Origin: Liquidambar formosana
Taxonomy: Eukaryota; Streptophyta; Magnoliopsida; Saxifragales; Altingiaceae
Direction of reading: 5' to 3'
Assembly: GCA_039720395.1 (NCBI GenBank)
Contig: CM077820.1
Location: 16,943,845-17,007,844 of the forward strand
DNA length: 64,000 nucleotides
The notes beneath the pieces were generated by a model. That model searched no databases. It worked only from the letters and a program-made list of their open reading frames with translations, and was not told where the DNA came from. Shown piece after piece: positions 20,537 to 32,367 of the stretch (the first letter of the stretch is position 1; each line of letters opens with the position of its first letter). The translations under genes and the position numbers were made by a program.

Positions 20537-23500
20537 CAATGGGAGTCGTGCTGGTCTAAGGAGGACTGCGTTGTGTTAAGAGGCTTGTTTAGGAAGTTAG
20601 GTTTTTCGATTGTTAAAGAAAGATTAGACAGATCTAGAGAAGGAGTGGGAGGCAGAATTAAAAGAACGAGACTAGGCAAAGGAGGTAGACGAGAGAGAGA
20701 AAGGGGTACTAGAGAAGATAGGGAGTTAAGGAAATTGCAATGGGAGGTCAATTAATTATGATGGGGTTAAATCTAGGAATATTGGGGGATGCAGTGGAGT
20801 TAAGAAATGAAGATTTTGAGCTGGAATGTCAGAGGTTTAGGTTCGATGAGGAAGAGAAGGGTGATAAAAAATGTGCTTCTTAAATCTCAACCGGATATTG
20901 TTATGATTCAAGAGTCTAAGCTTGAGGAGTTTGATAGTTCTCTTATTAGGAGTATTTGGATGCCCACCACAAAGAATGGGCTTTTGTCCCTTTGGCTGGA
21001 ACTTCGGGAGGGATTATCCTCATATGGGACTCGAGGGTTGTTAAAGGCACTGAGGTAGTTGAAGGGTCTTTTTCTATTTATGTTAGGTGTAATCCCACTG
21101 TGGGGGTTGAGTGGTGGCTGTCTTGTGTGTATGGCCCGAATAGACCTAGATTAAGGAAAGATTTTTGGAAGGAGTTAGGGGGCTGTTTGGGTTGTGTAGT
21201 CCTAATTGGTGTTTGGGTGGGGATTTCAACGTCATTAGATTTATGAATGAAAAGTTGAATGGTTCTAGAAGAACTAGGAGTATGAAAGACTTTGATTCCT
21301 TTATCCGTGAATGCAATTTGAGAGATCTTCCCCTTCATAATGCCTCTTTTACTTGGTCGAATCTTCAAGAGAGGGTTGTATGTAACTGCCTAGATAGATT
21401 CCTTTTCTTGACCAGTTGGGAGGAAATGTTCCTTAATGTGGTGCAAGAGACCCTACCTAGATTGACGTCAGATCACAATCCAATTGTTTTAGAGTCCAAT
21501 CCCATTTTGTGGGGTCCTACTCCACAGTGTTGGAGGCAAAAGGCTAAGGTCAAATGGATTAAAGAGGGTGATAACAATACCAAGCTTTTTCACAGAGTTG
21601 CTAATGGGAGAAGGAAAAAAAACATGATTAAAACTATTGAAGGGATTTCTGGAGAGATGATTGAGGATCCTGAGGAAGTGGCCAAGGAGTTAGTTGATTT
21701 TTTTACCTAGTTGTATTCTTCTCATAGGAGTTATAGGTGGAGGATTGAAGGCCTTGACTGGAGTCCTATAGAGGAGTCTAGTGCGATTTTATTGGAGAAA
21801 CCTTTTTCGGAGGAGGAGATTAGAGTTGCTGTCTTTGATTTGAGTAGGGATAAGTCTCCTGGGCCTGATGGTTTTACCATGGCGGTTTTTCAGGATTGTT
21901 GGGGAGTTATTAAAGGGGATTTGCTTGAGGTCTTTAGGGAGTTTTTTGAGAATGGTGTCATTAATAGTACTAATGCCTCGTTTATATGTCTTATCTCGAA
22001 GAAAGATAGATCTACTAGCATCAAGGATTTTAGGCCTATCAGCTTAGTCACGAGTCTTTATAAGATTGTCACTAAGGTCTTATCGCATAGACTTAGGGAG
22101 GTTCTTAGTGAGACTATTACAGAAGCTCAAGGAGCTTTTGTTAAGGGAAGACAAATTCTTGATGCGGTTCTTATTGCTAATGAAGTGATTGAGGATTATA
22201 AGAAAAGGAAAAAGGAATAAGGCCTCATCTTTAAACTTGATTTTGAAAAGGCATATGACTATGTTGATTGGAACTTTCTTGATTATGTTCTTGAGAGAAA
22301 AGGATTTGGTGAGAAATGGAGAGGTTGGATTAGAGTGTGTCTTAGGTCGATGACTTTTGCTGTGATGGTTAATGGTAGACCTAGAGGATAGTTTAAGGCG
22401 TCTAGAGGCTTAAGGCAGGGGGATCCCCTTTCTCTTTTTTTATTCATTGTCGTGGTGGATACCCTTAGTAGGATGGTGAGTAAGGCTGTGGAGAGGGATA
22501 TTATTTCTGGTTTTGAAGTGGGTAGGGATAAAGTCAAGATTTCTCATCTTCAATTTGCTGATGATACTATTTTATTTATTGATGCGGATGAAGAGAAAAT
22601 AAGGAATTTGACTATTTTGGTGAGAGGTTTTGAGTTGCTTTCTGGCCTGAAGATTAATCTTTCCAAAAGTTCTCTAGGTGGGATCAATGTGGAGGCTCAC
22701 AAGCTGGATAGGATAGCGGCTGGTATAGGTTGTTCTATTAGTGATGGCCAATGAATTATCTAGGTATGCCTCTTGGAGGCAATCCTTTGTCTGTCAGCTT
22801 TTGGGACGGTGTGGTAGAGAAGATTGGAAAGAGATTGGATGGTTGGAAGAAGGCTGATATTTCTAGGGGGGGTAGATTAACTTCAGTTAGTGCTGTTCTC
22901 AACAGCATCCCGACTTATTTTTTGTCCTTTTTTAAGATTCCTAAAAAAGTGGCCCTTAGGATTGAGAAGATGCAAAGAGATTTTTTGCGGGAAGGCAGTG
23001 GGGAAGGGAAAAAAGATCATTTGGTGAATTGGGAGGTGGTGACTAGAGCTAAGAATAAAGTTGGGCTTGGTTTAGGTAACATTATTCTTAGGAATGTTGC
23101 CTTTACTGGGAAGTGGCTGTGGAGGTTTCCCATTGAATTGGATTCTCTTTGGCATTCCTTCATCAAAAGCAAGTATGGTATTCAAAATAATGGGTGGGAT
23201 TCTAACATTATGGAAAGGAAGAGTTTTCGTTGCCCTTGGAAATTTATCTCTCATGGTCTTCCCTGTTTTTTGAACCACATCAAACTTCTTGTTCGCAATG
23301 GTGCCCGCATCCGTTTTTGGGAGGATGCGTGGGTGGGTGAGAGACCTTTTTCTTCTTTGTTTCCTCGGTTATATAACCTTTCTCAAAAAAGATGCTCTTA
23401 TTATTGATATGGTTACTATGGAATCCAGTTCTTTGAATTGGAATTTCTTCCTGTCTCGCAATCTTAATGATAGAGAGGCGGAGGGAATGGTGGCTCTTTT

Positions 23501-24448
23501 GGCTACTATTTAAAATGTGTTGCTTGCCCCTTTGAGTTCTGATAGAAGATTGTGGACTAGACACCCTTCTGGTTCTTTTCCTTCTAAATCTTATTTTGAT
23601 TCTTTGAGAGAGGTTGCCTCGATTCCGATTTTTGCTCCTGCCAGAATGATTTGGAAAGCTGCTGCACCTTTGAAGGTTAAGATCTTGGCTTGGTCGGCTG
23701 CTCATCAGAAAACCAACACTAATGATTAGGTTCAAAGGAAAAGATCGTATTCTTGTATTTCCCCTCAATGGTGTGCTCTTTGTAAGAAGGATGGAGAATT
23801 TGTGGATCACTTGTTTCTTCATTGTGATATTTCGATGATGCTGTGGCAGCGTTTGTTTGTCCTTGCTGGTTTATTTTGGGTTAGGCCTAAGCACATTGCT
23901 GGTTTGCTTGAGATAAACTTCAGAGGTTTTGGTCGGTCCAAGAGGGCTAAAGTCCTTTGGAGTAGTGCTATGCTGGCTATCTTATGGGTGATTTGGATTG
24001 AGAGGAATGCTAGAATATTTAAGGATATTTAGGAGGGTATTGATGGCTTATAGGATAGGGTGTGCTTTCTCGCTTCTCTGTGGGCTTCAGTGGACAAATC
24101 TTTTGATGGTATCCCTTTATTCTTGATTGTGAGAAATTGGGCGGAGATTTGTGCTTCGAATACTGTTAAGAGTATGGTGGTTGGAAACCACTTTTACCCT
24201 CCTTGAGCTTTGCCTTTTTTTTTGGTGTTCTTTCCTGGCTTTTTTGTTGTTTGTTTGGCCTTTTGTTTTTTAGTTTATGCTTATCTGTTTTGCCTCGCCT
24301 CTTTGGCTGGGGTTTTAGCTATGCTGGGTTTTGTTTTAGCTTCCCCTTTGTTGGACTTCTATTCCAATGTGCATTATTCTTCTTGATTAATACAACTTGT
24401 TTCTTATCAAAACAAAAAAAAAAAAAAAAAAAGAAAAGACACACACAC
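20537..24448 (+). mobile_element. L1-type LINE, 3.9 kb, decayed
   Basis: A plus-strand LINE between 13-bp duplications. It has about 270 bp of upstream sequence, an ORF2 with endonuclease, RT and zinc-knuckle parts, a 3' UTR of about 200 bp and a poly(A) tail (24410-24440). No gag-like ORF1 is visible, so the copy is 5' truncated. It sits in copy 1 of the F-box flank duplication, and the paralogous site near 37680 lacks it. Confidence 0.88.
20807..24032 (+). pseudogene. LINE ORF2: AP endonuclease and reverse transcriptase, disrupted
   Basis: The frame opens at ATG 20807 with KILSWNVRGLGS and IQESKLEE, the first motifs of an APE-type endonuclease. It shifts frame by about 20956 and again by 21165, where LGGDFNVIR, ASFTWSNL and TSDHNPI complete the domain. 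About 100 residues between WGPTP and CWRQKAKVKW appear deleted. RT follows with KSPGPDGFTMAVFQDCW, FRPISLVTSLYKIV, QGAFVKGRQI, the catalytic LQFADDTILF and YLGMPLGG. The C-terminal zinc-binding zf-RVT region is at 23550-24030 (MIWKAAAPLKVKILAW, WCALCKKDG, DHLFLHC). In-frame stops lie at 21708, 22218, 22389 and 23727, with further shifts near 22750. It is not functional. Confidence 0.9.
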
Positions 24449-24461
24449 ACATGGTTGGAGC

Positions 24462-24491
24462 TAATTCTCTTCTTATCTAATACACCCTTTC

Positions 24492-24522
<31 letters not shown>

Positions 24523-25165
24523 GGCTCTTTTTTTACTGATTAATTTTATAAATTTTCTTCCAATTAAATTAATTACTATAAACTAGAAAAAATAAAAATA
24601 AAATAACACTTCAATGAAAATCTACTTCATAATTTGGGAAAGTTATGCAAGAATATTCGATTGAAATTCAACCACCACCTATGAACCAGGAATCAAGTCA
24701 CCTGAGTTAGCACTTAATTCACTTTAAATTAGATTATGAACAGGGGCTAATCAAGCAAGTTGCTGCAAGCTGAATTCCTTTGTATATAGTATATCACATC
24801 AACCTATTTGTTAATTATAAAGATGTAAAGCTTCATGAAACACCTTATTACAATTAGAATATTCTCTCTCTCTCTCTCTCTTTTTTTTTTTTTTTTTTGT
24901 TTGTTTGTTTGGTGGGGGGGGGGGGGGGAGGGAGGGTGGAGAGAAGGAGGAGGATGATTTAACACGATTTAGAATTTATTGTACAAAAAAGAAATGGTGC
25001 ATCAACTTTACACCTCAGACGTTACTAGAAATAATATATGGAGCATCAGATTCAAAATTAAACATTATTATAGCAGACATGATCAAAATTTGAACTCATG
25101 AAAATATAACAGTGAGAAAGATGAAAACCATAACCCAAACTATATATATATATATATATATATCT
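24462..25165. other. Non-coding, low-complexity 3' flank of F-box copy B
   Basis: It contains a T-run (24500-24522), a CT microsatellite, T-run and G-run (24866-24930) and a TA repeat (25141-25163). It corresponds to 37688-38060 beside copy C, with shared phrases on a 'tggtgcatcaactttacacctcag' theme. No gene is seen. Confidence 0.6.
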
Positions 25166-25760
25166 GATAATTAGGTGAGCATATGTTGATATAACTTATA
25201 TCAACACCCACATTAAATGTTGTATTTTGTGTATTAATGGGTTATAAGGTACCTAGAGTACGACCCCTAATGTATGGTGCTAATATAACTTATATCAACA
25301 CGTATTCGATCACCTAGTCATCATCCTATATATACCCACATTGGAGGTTATATCTCGTGCATTAGTGGGTTATACTGTTATAGGGTACACAGAGTACAAC
25401 CCCCGATGCATGATGCTAATATAACTTATATCAATACGTATATATAGGATAATAATCAAGTAAGCACGTACTGATATAACTTATATCATTACCCACATTG
25501 AGAGTTGTACTTTGTGCATTAGTAGGATATAAGATATATATATTGGACCAATGCAAAGGGTAGGGGTACAACCCTCAATGCATAGTGCTAATATAGCTTA
25601 TCGTGCTTACCTAATCATCATTATATATATATCAATACTCGTAATAGGGGAAGTATCTCACACATTAGTACAAGATACATTAAGCCAGTGTATAAAATAT
25701 AATTCTCAATACATGATACTAAAATAATTTAAATTAACGCATGCGCATTTGAGGAGAGAA
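25166..25760. repeat. Tandem degenerate repeats with palindrome TTGATATAACTTATATCAA
   Basis: Three to four diverged units, each pairing GATATAACTTATATCA with GTGCATTAGTGGGTTATA and a GTACAACCC-ATGCATGATGCTAATATAACTTATATCA block. Within a unit the two ends are roughly inverted, so each unit may be a small hairpin element. A single unit lies at 38060-38220 downstream of F-box copy C. Confidence 0.65.
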
Positions 25761-25790
25761 TTGTATATATATATATATATATAAATATTA

Positions 25791-26177
25791 TTAAACGCAA
25801 GTGTGAGTCTCAATGAATTGAAAAGCTACAAACCTACCATGACGTACTTTATGATCACAAAGCTTCTTCAAAATATTGTCCTTAAAACTGTAGCTTAAGG
25901 CCTCGTGAGGTGTACTCAGTTCCAAAACTGACTCTTGATCGTTTTGTTCTCGAACAAAGACAAAGTATAGTAAAATCACGAGATATGTCGAGGTTTCTCC
26001 CTCCAATACCTCTGGATAAAGTTGTGAGTGCACAAAGATCAACTCGATATATCACAAACCAGCTCAAGTAGTCTCTCTCCATCTCATACACAATAAATCG
26101 TAGAGCAGGAAAGCCAGTGATCAAGATAAGATGCAAATGGCCCCGAGACTCCCCAAAATACGTACCTAACACTCTTC
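25791..26177 (-). pseudogene. F-box gene copy B, 3' half (separated by transposon)
   Basis: Minus-strand translation gives the end of the F-box-associated domain: GESRGHLHLILITG, FIVYEMERDYLSWFVIYRVDLCAL, then after a frameshift FVREQNDQES and HEALSYSFKDNILKKLCDHKVRHGR, stop near 25791. A 4-base insertion near 26160 (TACGTATTTTGG versus TAC-TTTGG in paralogues) breaks the frame just after the transposon junction. The 5' half lies at 33127-33961 on the far side of the Harbinger element. Joined, the junction matches the DWN..SVRYFG region of copies C and D. Confidence 0.88.
26175..26177. repeat. 3-bp target duplication TTC of the Harbinger element, left
   Basis: TTC at 26175-26177 is repeated at 33127-33129 outside the inverted termini. 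Removing one copy plus the element restores paralogue-like F-box sequence, which supports the boundary. Confidence 0.85.
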
Positions 26178-27342
26178 GCCCATGTTTGTTTGGCCGGAAT
26201 GGAATGGATGGAATGGAATCCCATTCCATTTCATTCCCAATTGCGTGTTTGGATGAGGTAATGAAACAGGAATGGAATCAAATAATGGGAATGGATTCAT
26301 TTTGGGAGGCTAATTAGCTGTAATGAAAAAAGAAATAAGGACCACTTAAGCCCCGATAGCCCGATAGAAATGACTCAACCATTTCCTCTTCTCTTTTCTC
26401 CTCCTCTCTCACTGGCTTCTTCACTTTTCTTCTTCTCTCACTGGCTTTTGCTACCGCTGTTCATCGCCACTGTCGGACTCCAATTCGTCACCATCAACGC
26501 ACCGTACTATAAGATATTTCTCTCTCTGGTTCGATTTTCTCTCTCTGGTTCAATTTCTCTTTCATTGTCCTCAATCTAGTGTGCGATTGAGGAGATTGTG
26601 TTCTAATATCATCAGATCTAGTAATTAGGAGATAGATGAGTGGGATTTCATCAACATAAATGTGTGTGTATGTTCTTTACTTCAGATCTGGGCACGATTC
26701 TCTTTCATCAACATAATTTTTTTCTTCTTCTACTTCTTTGATTTTTTTTTTAAAAATTATAATTTTCTTATGTTGGAATTTTGAATATAGAGTTCACTGA
26801 CAAAAATGGATTTTGGTAGAAAAATGACTTGGCCGGAGTTAGGAAAAAAAATGGAATTGCTACAATGAAAAACAGTGCGAGAATAATTGGGAAAAGGAGA
26901 AGAGGAAAGGGTGATGGAAGAGAGGATCGCACATACCCAAAGAATTGTTAATACCCGATGTGTGGAAGGATCGCACATATCCAAAGAATTAAACAAGACC
27001 AAAGCAAATGCTTAATTTATCTATTAAAATGAATTGTGTATGTGATAATGGGTCAGTGAATTTGAGTGGGAAGATAAAAAGAGAGATAGAATGAACGTGG
27101 GGGGGGAGGAGAAAAGATCTCTTATTTATTATATATAATTTGCCATTGTATCTATTTAATATTTGTTTTTTTATCCATGAATTATATCTCTATGATAGAT
27201 TAATTGTTATGAAGTTGATGTGCTGGAATGCTAGGATTAAAGTAAATAAGGGATTCGAACTCCTTGTATCAGAAAAAAAAAAAAAAAAAAAACTATTAGA
27301 AAGTGAGTGGTTTTGAGATTTAACGAGGAAGATATCAATTAA

Positions 27343-27377
<35 letters not shown>

Positions 27378-28362
27378 CGCTAGGGATATCAATTAAGAGA
27401 TCAAAGGATGTTCTTTTATATATTACCAGTACAGAGTATAGATAGTTTTCTTGATAAGAAATACTGGTACAGATATTTAATTGTTTTTCTTTCATTCCCT
27501 TCCTACTTTTTTAAGTTCAAATATAAGAAAAAATGTTTATGCAAATACGTCTCATAATTAATATTTTTTTTTATACAGTTCTGCTTTGTCTCATTGCATA
27601 AATAGAAATACAAAAATGGGGTAAAGATTGGGGATCCATATTAGACTCACTTGAGGTTCAGTTGAGCTAACATTTGTTGAGGTGTTTAAGCTCCAACTTA
27701 AATTTGAGCTGAACTTGGATATGCTTAACTGGGCTTCAAGTTTGAACTGGCCTAAAATAATGATACTCATAGATTATATCTGTATTGTGTTTAAAGTAAT
27801 AAAGTTAGTATAAAATTGTTGAAGTTAATCCCAAGAGATGGACCAGTGATCTTTGAAACTTATGCTTTAAGAAACAGTAGGTCATGAACTTGACTTCGCA
27901 ATCCCTCTAGGGTTAGTTACTAGAGATATTTATTTTGAATGTTTATTGAAGCGGAGTAGATAGTGGCCGTACCCGTGTTATAGAAGATTAGTCAAACCGA
28001 AGATTTAAATATCTTTGTTACAAAAAAAAAAAAAAGGATTGAAGTTATATTGAACAACTTATTTCTGGGTTTTTTTGTAATTTTTATAAAGGCAAAGTTC
28101 TTAAAATGTCAAAATCAAGCCACGTAAAAATATTATTAGCAAGTTTCTTTTGTATTCTGTATGTCAAAATGTTGAATCATATACTTTCATTATGAGTTCT
28201 TTATTTTAATATGAACTCATCCAGGATTCTGTGTGCATGGTACATTATGATTGGAGTAGTCATTCCATCGGGTCTGCTATTAGGATTTGTTCATACTGTT
28301 TTTTGGGTAAAATTCTATTCATTTTGTCTCATTGGGACAGCTTACAATTTATTTTTTTCCTC

Positions 28363-28852
28363 TGTTTTGTAGTCAGCCTTGCACATGTAGTATATTTAAA
28401 AATTGTTCTGCAACTTGGAATCATCCTGCTTATTGTAATGATTTGAAATATGAATGATTTCATATTTATTCCAAATAGCACATTAATGTTTCTCTATAGA
28501 CATGTATTTTTATCTTAATTGTATTGTTAACCTTTCATGTGTAATATATTTTCAATCCTTTAGATAATGTAGTCTGCACAACCTGTCTTAATATAAATTC
28601 CTAGCTTTCTTAGCTCCCCAATTTATCAATCTTTTTCCTTCATTTTGTAGTCAGCGTTGCACATGTAGTATATTTAAAAATTGTTCTGCAACTTGGAATC
28701 ATCTTGCTTATTGTAATGACTTGAAATATGAATGCTCTCATTTTTATTTCAAATAACACTTTAGTGTTTTTCTATAGGCATCTATTTTTATCTTAATTGT
28801 ATTATTAACCTTTCTTGTGTAATATATTTGCAATCCTTTAGATAATGCAGTC
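28363..28852. repeat. About 212-bp direct duplication, 278 bp apart
   Basis: 28363-28574 and 28641-28852 are near-identical (TTGCACATGTAGTATATTTA, TTCTGCAACTTGGAATCATC, AATCCTTTAGATAATG). It is internal to the Harbinger element. Confidence 0.85.
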
Positions 28853-29324
28853 CCACACTATGGGCTATCACCCTTAGACCTAGATTTCCAAAGACGAAAA
28901 ATCCACGAATTTAGGTTGCATGATTGAAATAAAATACAGGTATATCAGAATATTACCATGAAGATAGAAAGCCAAACATGGTGCAAAATAAAAGGGCAGA
29001 ACAAAGAACAAAGAACACACCTACCAAAATAAGAGGGCAGAACAAAAGTTAATTTTTAGTATCAACAATAGCATTTTGCAAAATAAGAGGACAGTCTACT
29101 GGTTTATTACAAAAAAAAAAAAATGTAGCCTCATTTCTTCCTTTCCACATTTGCCAAAGAAGAAAAGGAAGAAAGTAGTCACACCAATAGAAGGTTTGAG
29201 AGAAAATAGGGCTGGGTTTATATCTAAGAGTCTGAAAAGTAGTAGGCTCCAAAGAAATGTATGAATATAAGTTTCTGCAGGAGCAGAACAAAGAACACAC
29301 CTACCAGAATGGATAATTTTTTTA

Positions 29325-29555
29325 CTATGTTTGACTACTGTTAATTTTTTTTTTACTCTTTATATGTTTAGGATCAGTTTTTTTGTTTGACTACTGTTAA
29401 TTCTAGTATTCTATGTTTGACTATTGTTAATTTTTTTTACTCTTTATATGTTTAGGATCAGTTTTTTTGTTTGACTACTGTTAATTCTAGTATTCTATGT
29501 TTGATTACTGTTAATTTTTTTTACTCTTTATATGTTTAGGATTAGTTTTTTTGTT
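29325..29555. repeat. About 85-bp tandem repeat, 2.7 copies
   Basis: Units starting CTATGTTTGA at 29325, 29411 and 29495 contain ACTCTTTATATGTTTAGGAT and TTTTTTTGTTTGACTACTG. They lie just upstream of the transposase gene. Confidence 0.85.
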
Positions 29556-29630
29556 TTCATTTATGTATAGGATCTAGTTGTAAACCTATTTCTAAACTTG
29601 TTTTATAACCAAGTTTATTCTAGTAATATT

Positions 29631-31029
29631 ATGGAGATTGGTTCTTATTATGCAGCCATGGCTCGTAGGATGTTGGGAAGGAGAGAAAAAATTGTTCTCA
29701 TATTGTTCATGATGGCAAATATGTTACATATATTTAGTGCAATTCATATCGCTGCAAGAAGGCATTATAGGAAGTATTTGTTGAGGAAGAAAAGAGTTAA
29801 TAGGAGATATTTGTAAGATGTAAATCTTGATTGGTTGGTATATACTGATGATTTGGAATGTATTGATAACCTTAGGATGGATAGGTGTACTTCCACTGCG
29901 TTGTGTGCTATGCTTCGTACAACTGGTCGGTTAAAAGACTCTAGAAACATTGATGTAGAGGAGATGGTTGCAATGTTCTTAAACATTCTCGCACATCATA
30001 TAAAGAACAGGGTGATAAAGTTTAATTTCTTGAGGTCTGGAGAGACTGTTAGTAGGCATTTTAATAGAGTGTTGAATGCAGTCATTCGTTTACAAGCAGT
30101 CTTACTCAAAAAACCAGAACCAGTTCTTGAGAATTCCACAGATGGGAGATGGAAATGGTTTAAGGCAAGTTGTATATCTAAATTTAATTTATATATAAAT
30201 GTATTTTATTTTATTATTTTTACTTATAGGAATGTACCCTTTCTCTCTATATAGAATTGTATAGAAGCACTAGATGGAACGTACATTAAGGTGAGAGTAC
30301 CTGAGGAAGACAAGCCTAGATATCGAACTAGAAAGAATGAAATTGCTACAAATGTGCTGGGGGTTTGCTCCCAAGATATGCAGTTTATATATGTCTTACC
30401 GGGTTGGGAGGGCTCTGCAGCTGATTCTCGAGTGCTTCGAGATGCTGTGAGTCGGAGAAATGGGTTAATTGTTCCATGTGGTAATCTACTTATTTATTAT
30501 TACTTTTTGTTCATTTTGTTCAAGTGAAGTAACTATTTTATAAATGATTTTTTTTATAAATTTTTTATTTTTATTTTTAGGTTACTACTATCTTGTTGAT
30601 GCTGGGTATACAAATGGTGAGGGATTTCTTGCTCCATATAGAGGGCAACGATATCATCTTAATGATTGGAGACAGGGAAACACCCCAAATACTCCTAAAG
30701 AATTTTTTAATATGAAGCATTCTGCTGCTAGAAATGTTATTGAGAGGTGTTTTGGTCCGTTGAAGTTACGTTGGGCTATTCTTAGGAGTAATTCTTTCTA
30801 TCCAGTGAAAACACATTGTAAGATAATTGTTGCTTGTTGTCTACTCCACAATCTCATACAAAGGGAGATGCCTGTAGACCTGGTAGAGGCGCTATTTGTT
30901 GAACAAGTGAATCAAGTGCAAGGTGAACCAATTACTACTATCGAGTCAAGTAATCAGTGGAATGCTTGGAGGACAAATTTGGCTAACCAAATGTTTAATG
31001 ATTGGAGGGAGAGTAGACAGGGCAATTGA
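29631..31029 (+). pseudogene. PIF/Harbinger transposase (DDE_Tnp_4), one in-frame stop
   Basis: Three exons are inferred: 29631-30164, 30255-30480 and 30581-31029, giving 402 codons plus stop. The N-terminal helical part (MDRCTSTALCAMLRTTGRL, VEEMVAMFLNILAHHIKNR, SGETVSRHFNRVL) precedes the DDE catalytic core. The triad is D in [12 protein letters not shown] in [13 protein letters not shown] and E in ARNVIERCFGPLKLRW. Intron 1 has a GC-AG border (AAG|GCAAGT ... ATAG) and intron 2 is GT-AG. Both junctions restore family-like sequence in frame. A TAA at 29814-29816 interrupts exon 1. Initiation at the in-frame ATG 29874 could still give a shorter protein with the whole catalytic core. The protein would cut and paste the element together with the Myb-like partner. 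Confidence 0.9.
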
Positions 31030-31242
31030 TTTAGTTGTGCTTCATGACTTTAATGTAGTTTTTTTTTTTAATGTCTTGTACTCGAATCATTATAACTTGG
31101 ATCAATATTTTTAGAAAGTATTTGTTGTGCGTTATGATTTTAATGTTTTATTGCCATTTATGTTGTGCTTTATGACTTCTGTTGTGCTTTATAACCTGGA
31201 AAATATTGTTGAATTCTATTTTGCTTGAAACATTATTTTAGG

Positions 31243-32367
31243 ATGGATTCTGGACGAAGTGAGCCAAGTAGGGGAAGGGGTAAAAACAAACGTGGTTGGA
31301 CCCCAGTGGAGGATGCTATTCTAGTTGAAATTATGCTTGATTTAGTTGTTTCAGGAAAGATCAAATGTGATAATGATTTCAAACCAAGCGCATATCTGCA
31401 AATTGAGAAGTTGTTGGAGGAGAAGCTACCAGCCTTTGGACTTCAAGCAACTCCACATATCGAGTCTAGGGTAAAGACTTTAAAATCTAAATATAATAAT
31501 ATACAGGAGATGCTCGGGGGTAGTGGATTTGGATGGGATGCGACTAGAAAGATGATCATTTGTGAGAGAGAAGCATATGACTTATGGGTAAAGGTAAACT
31601 TGTTTTCAAATGTTTCTTTTGATTTAGTTCACTGATTTCCTGGTATCCCTTTCCTTTAAGATTTTGTCTAGTTTCATCTTAAAAGGATCTTCCTGAAGTA
31701 TGTTTTGTTGCGGCTAACTAGTTTGTCCTTTCCAAGTTTGGTTGATAGGCTTCCTAAATTCTACAGGTTTATTCATATTTATAGAGTGCTATATACTTAT
31801 TTTTGTTTTGTATTTGGTTTGTTGTAGGGTCATAAAGATGCTAAAGGATTGTGGCAGAAACCTTTCCCACATTTGGATGAGTTGGGAATCATTTTTGGGA
31901 AAGACCGTGCTAATGGGAAAGGAGCTTTTGCACCTGCTGATCTCAATGAGGAGGTGGACCAAGAAGAGGATGCAAGTACTGACATTGGTTTAAATGAAAT
32001 AGATGTTGATGTATCAGCTATAGCGACATCATCTGGAGGAAGTTCAACTCAATCCGATAAAAAGAGAAAAAGTAGTGACACATATTCTGTGGGGTTTTCT
32101 AGAATGGTGCAAGCAATAACAAAGACAGCTTAATCAATGGAGAAACTGGTAGCTTGTTTTGCTGAGCCATCACTGCCTCCACTATCTCCACTTGTTGACA
32201 AGATGAGCAAAGTGTTTGAGGAAGTTTCAAAGATTTCTAATCTCAATGAATCAAAAATGTTGGATGTAAGTGAGATTATCATGAAAGATCCGGCAAAAGT
32301 GAACCTTCTATTTAGCATCCCAGAAAATTTGAAGAAAACTTGGGTGGATAAGATACTAAACTCTTAG
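31243..32367 (+). pseudogene. Harbinger Myb/SANT-like ORF, one in-frame stop
   Basis: Exon 1 (31243-31593) and exon 2 (31828-32367) are joined across a GT-AG intron in phase 0, giving 296 codons plus stop. Residues about 14-115 form a Myb_DNA-bind_3 domain (RGWTPVEDAILVEIMLDLV, ESRVKTLKSKYNNIQEMLG, FGWDATRKMI, AYDLWVK), the kind found in the second ORF of PIF/Harbinger elements. That partner aids nuclear import and DNA binding of the transposase. A Ser- and acid-rich middle follows. TAA at 32131-32133 lies before a well-kept tail (SMEKLVACFAEPSLPPLSP to NLKKTWVDKILNS). An AG directly before the ATG suggests a 5' UTR intron. The gene follows the transposase by about 210 bp in the same direction. 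Confidence 0.88.

Larger units (their letters stand above)
26370..29597. other. Harbinger 5' non-coding region
   Basis: Over 3 kb without a recognisable ORF. It contains T- and A-runs (27270-27290, 27347-27377, 28021-28034), a direct duplication (28363-28852) and a tandem repeat (29325-29555). Such long leader regions are not unusual in Harbinger elements. Any promoter for the transposase should lie here but is not identifiable. Confidence 0.5.

Noticed and set aside
28231..28446. 71-codon hydrophobic frame in the Harbinger leader
   Set aside because: It lies in a directly duplicated non-coding segment; the second copy does not keep the frame, and no domain is recognised.
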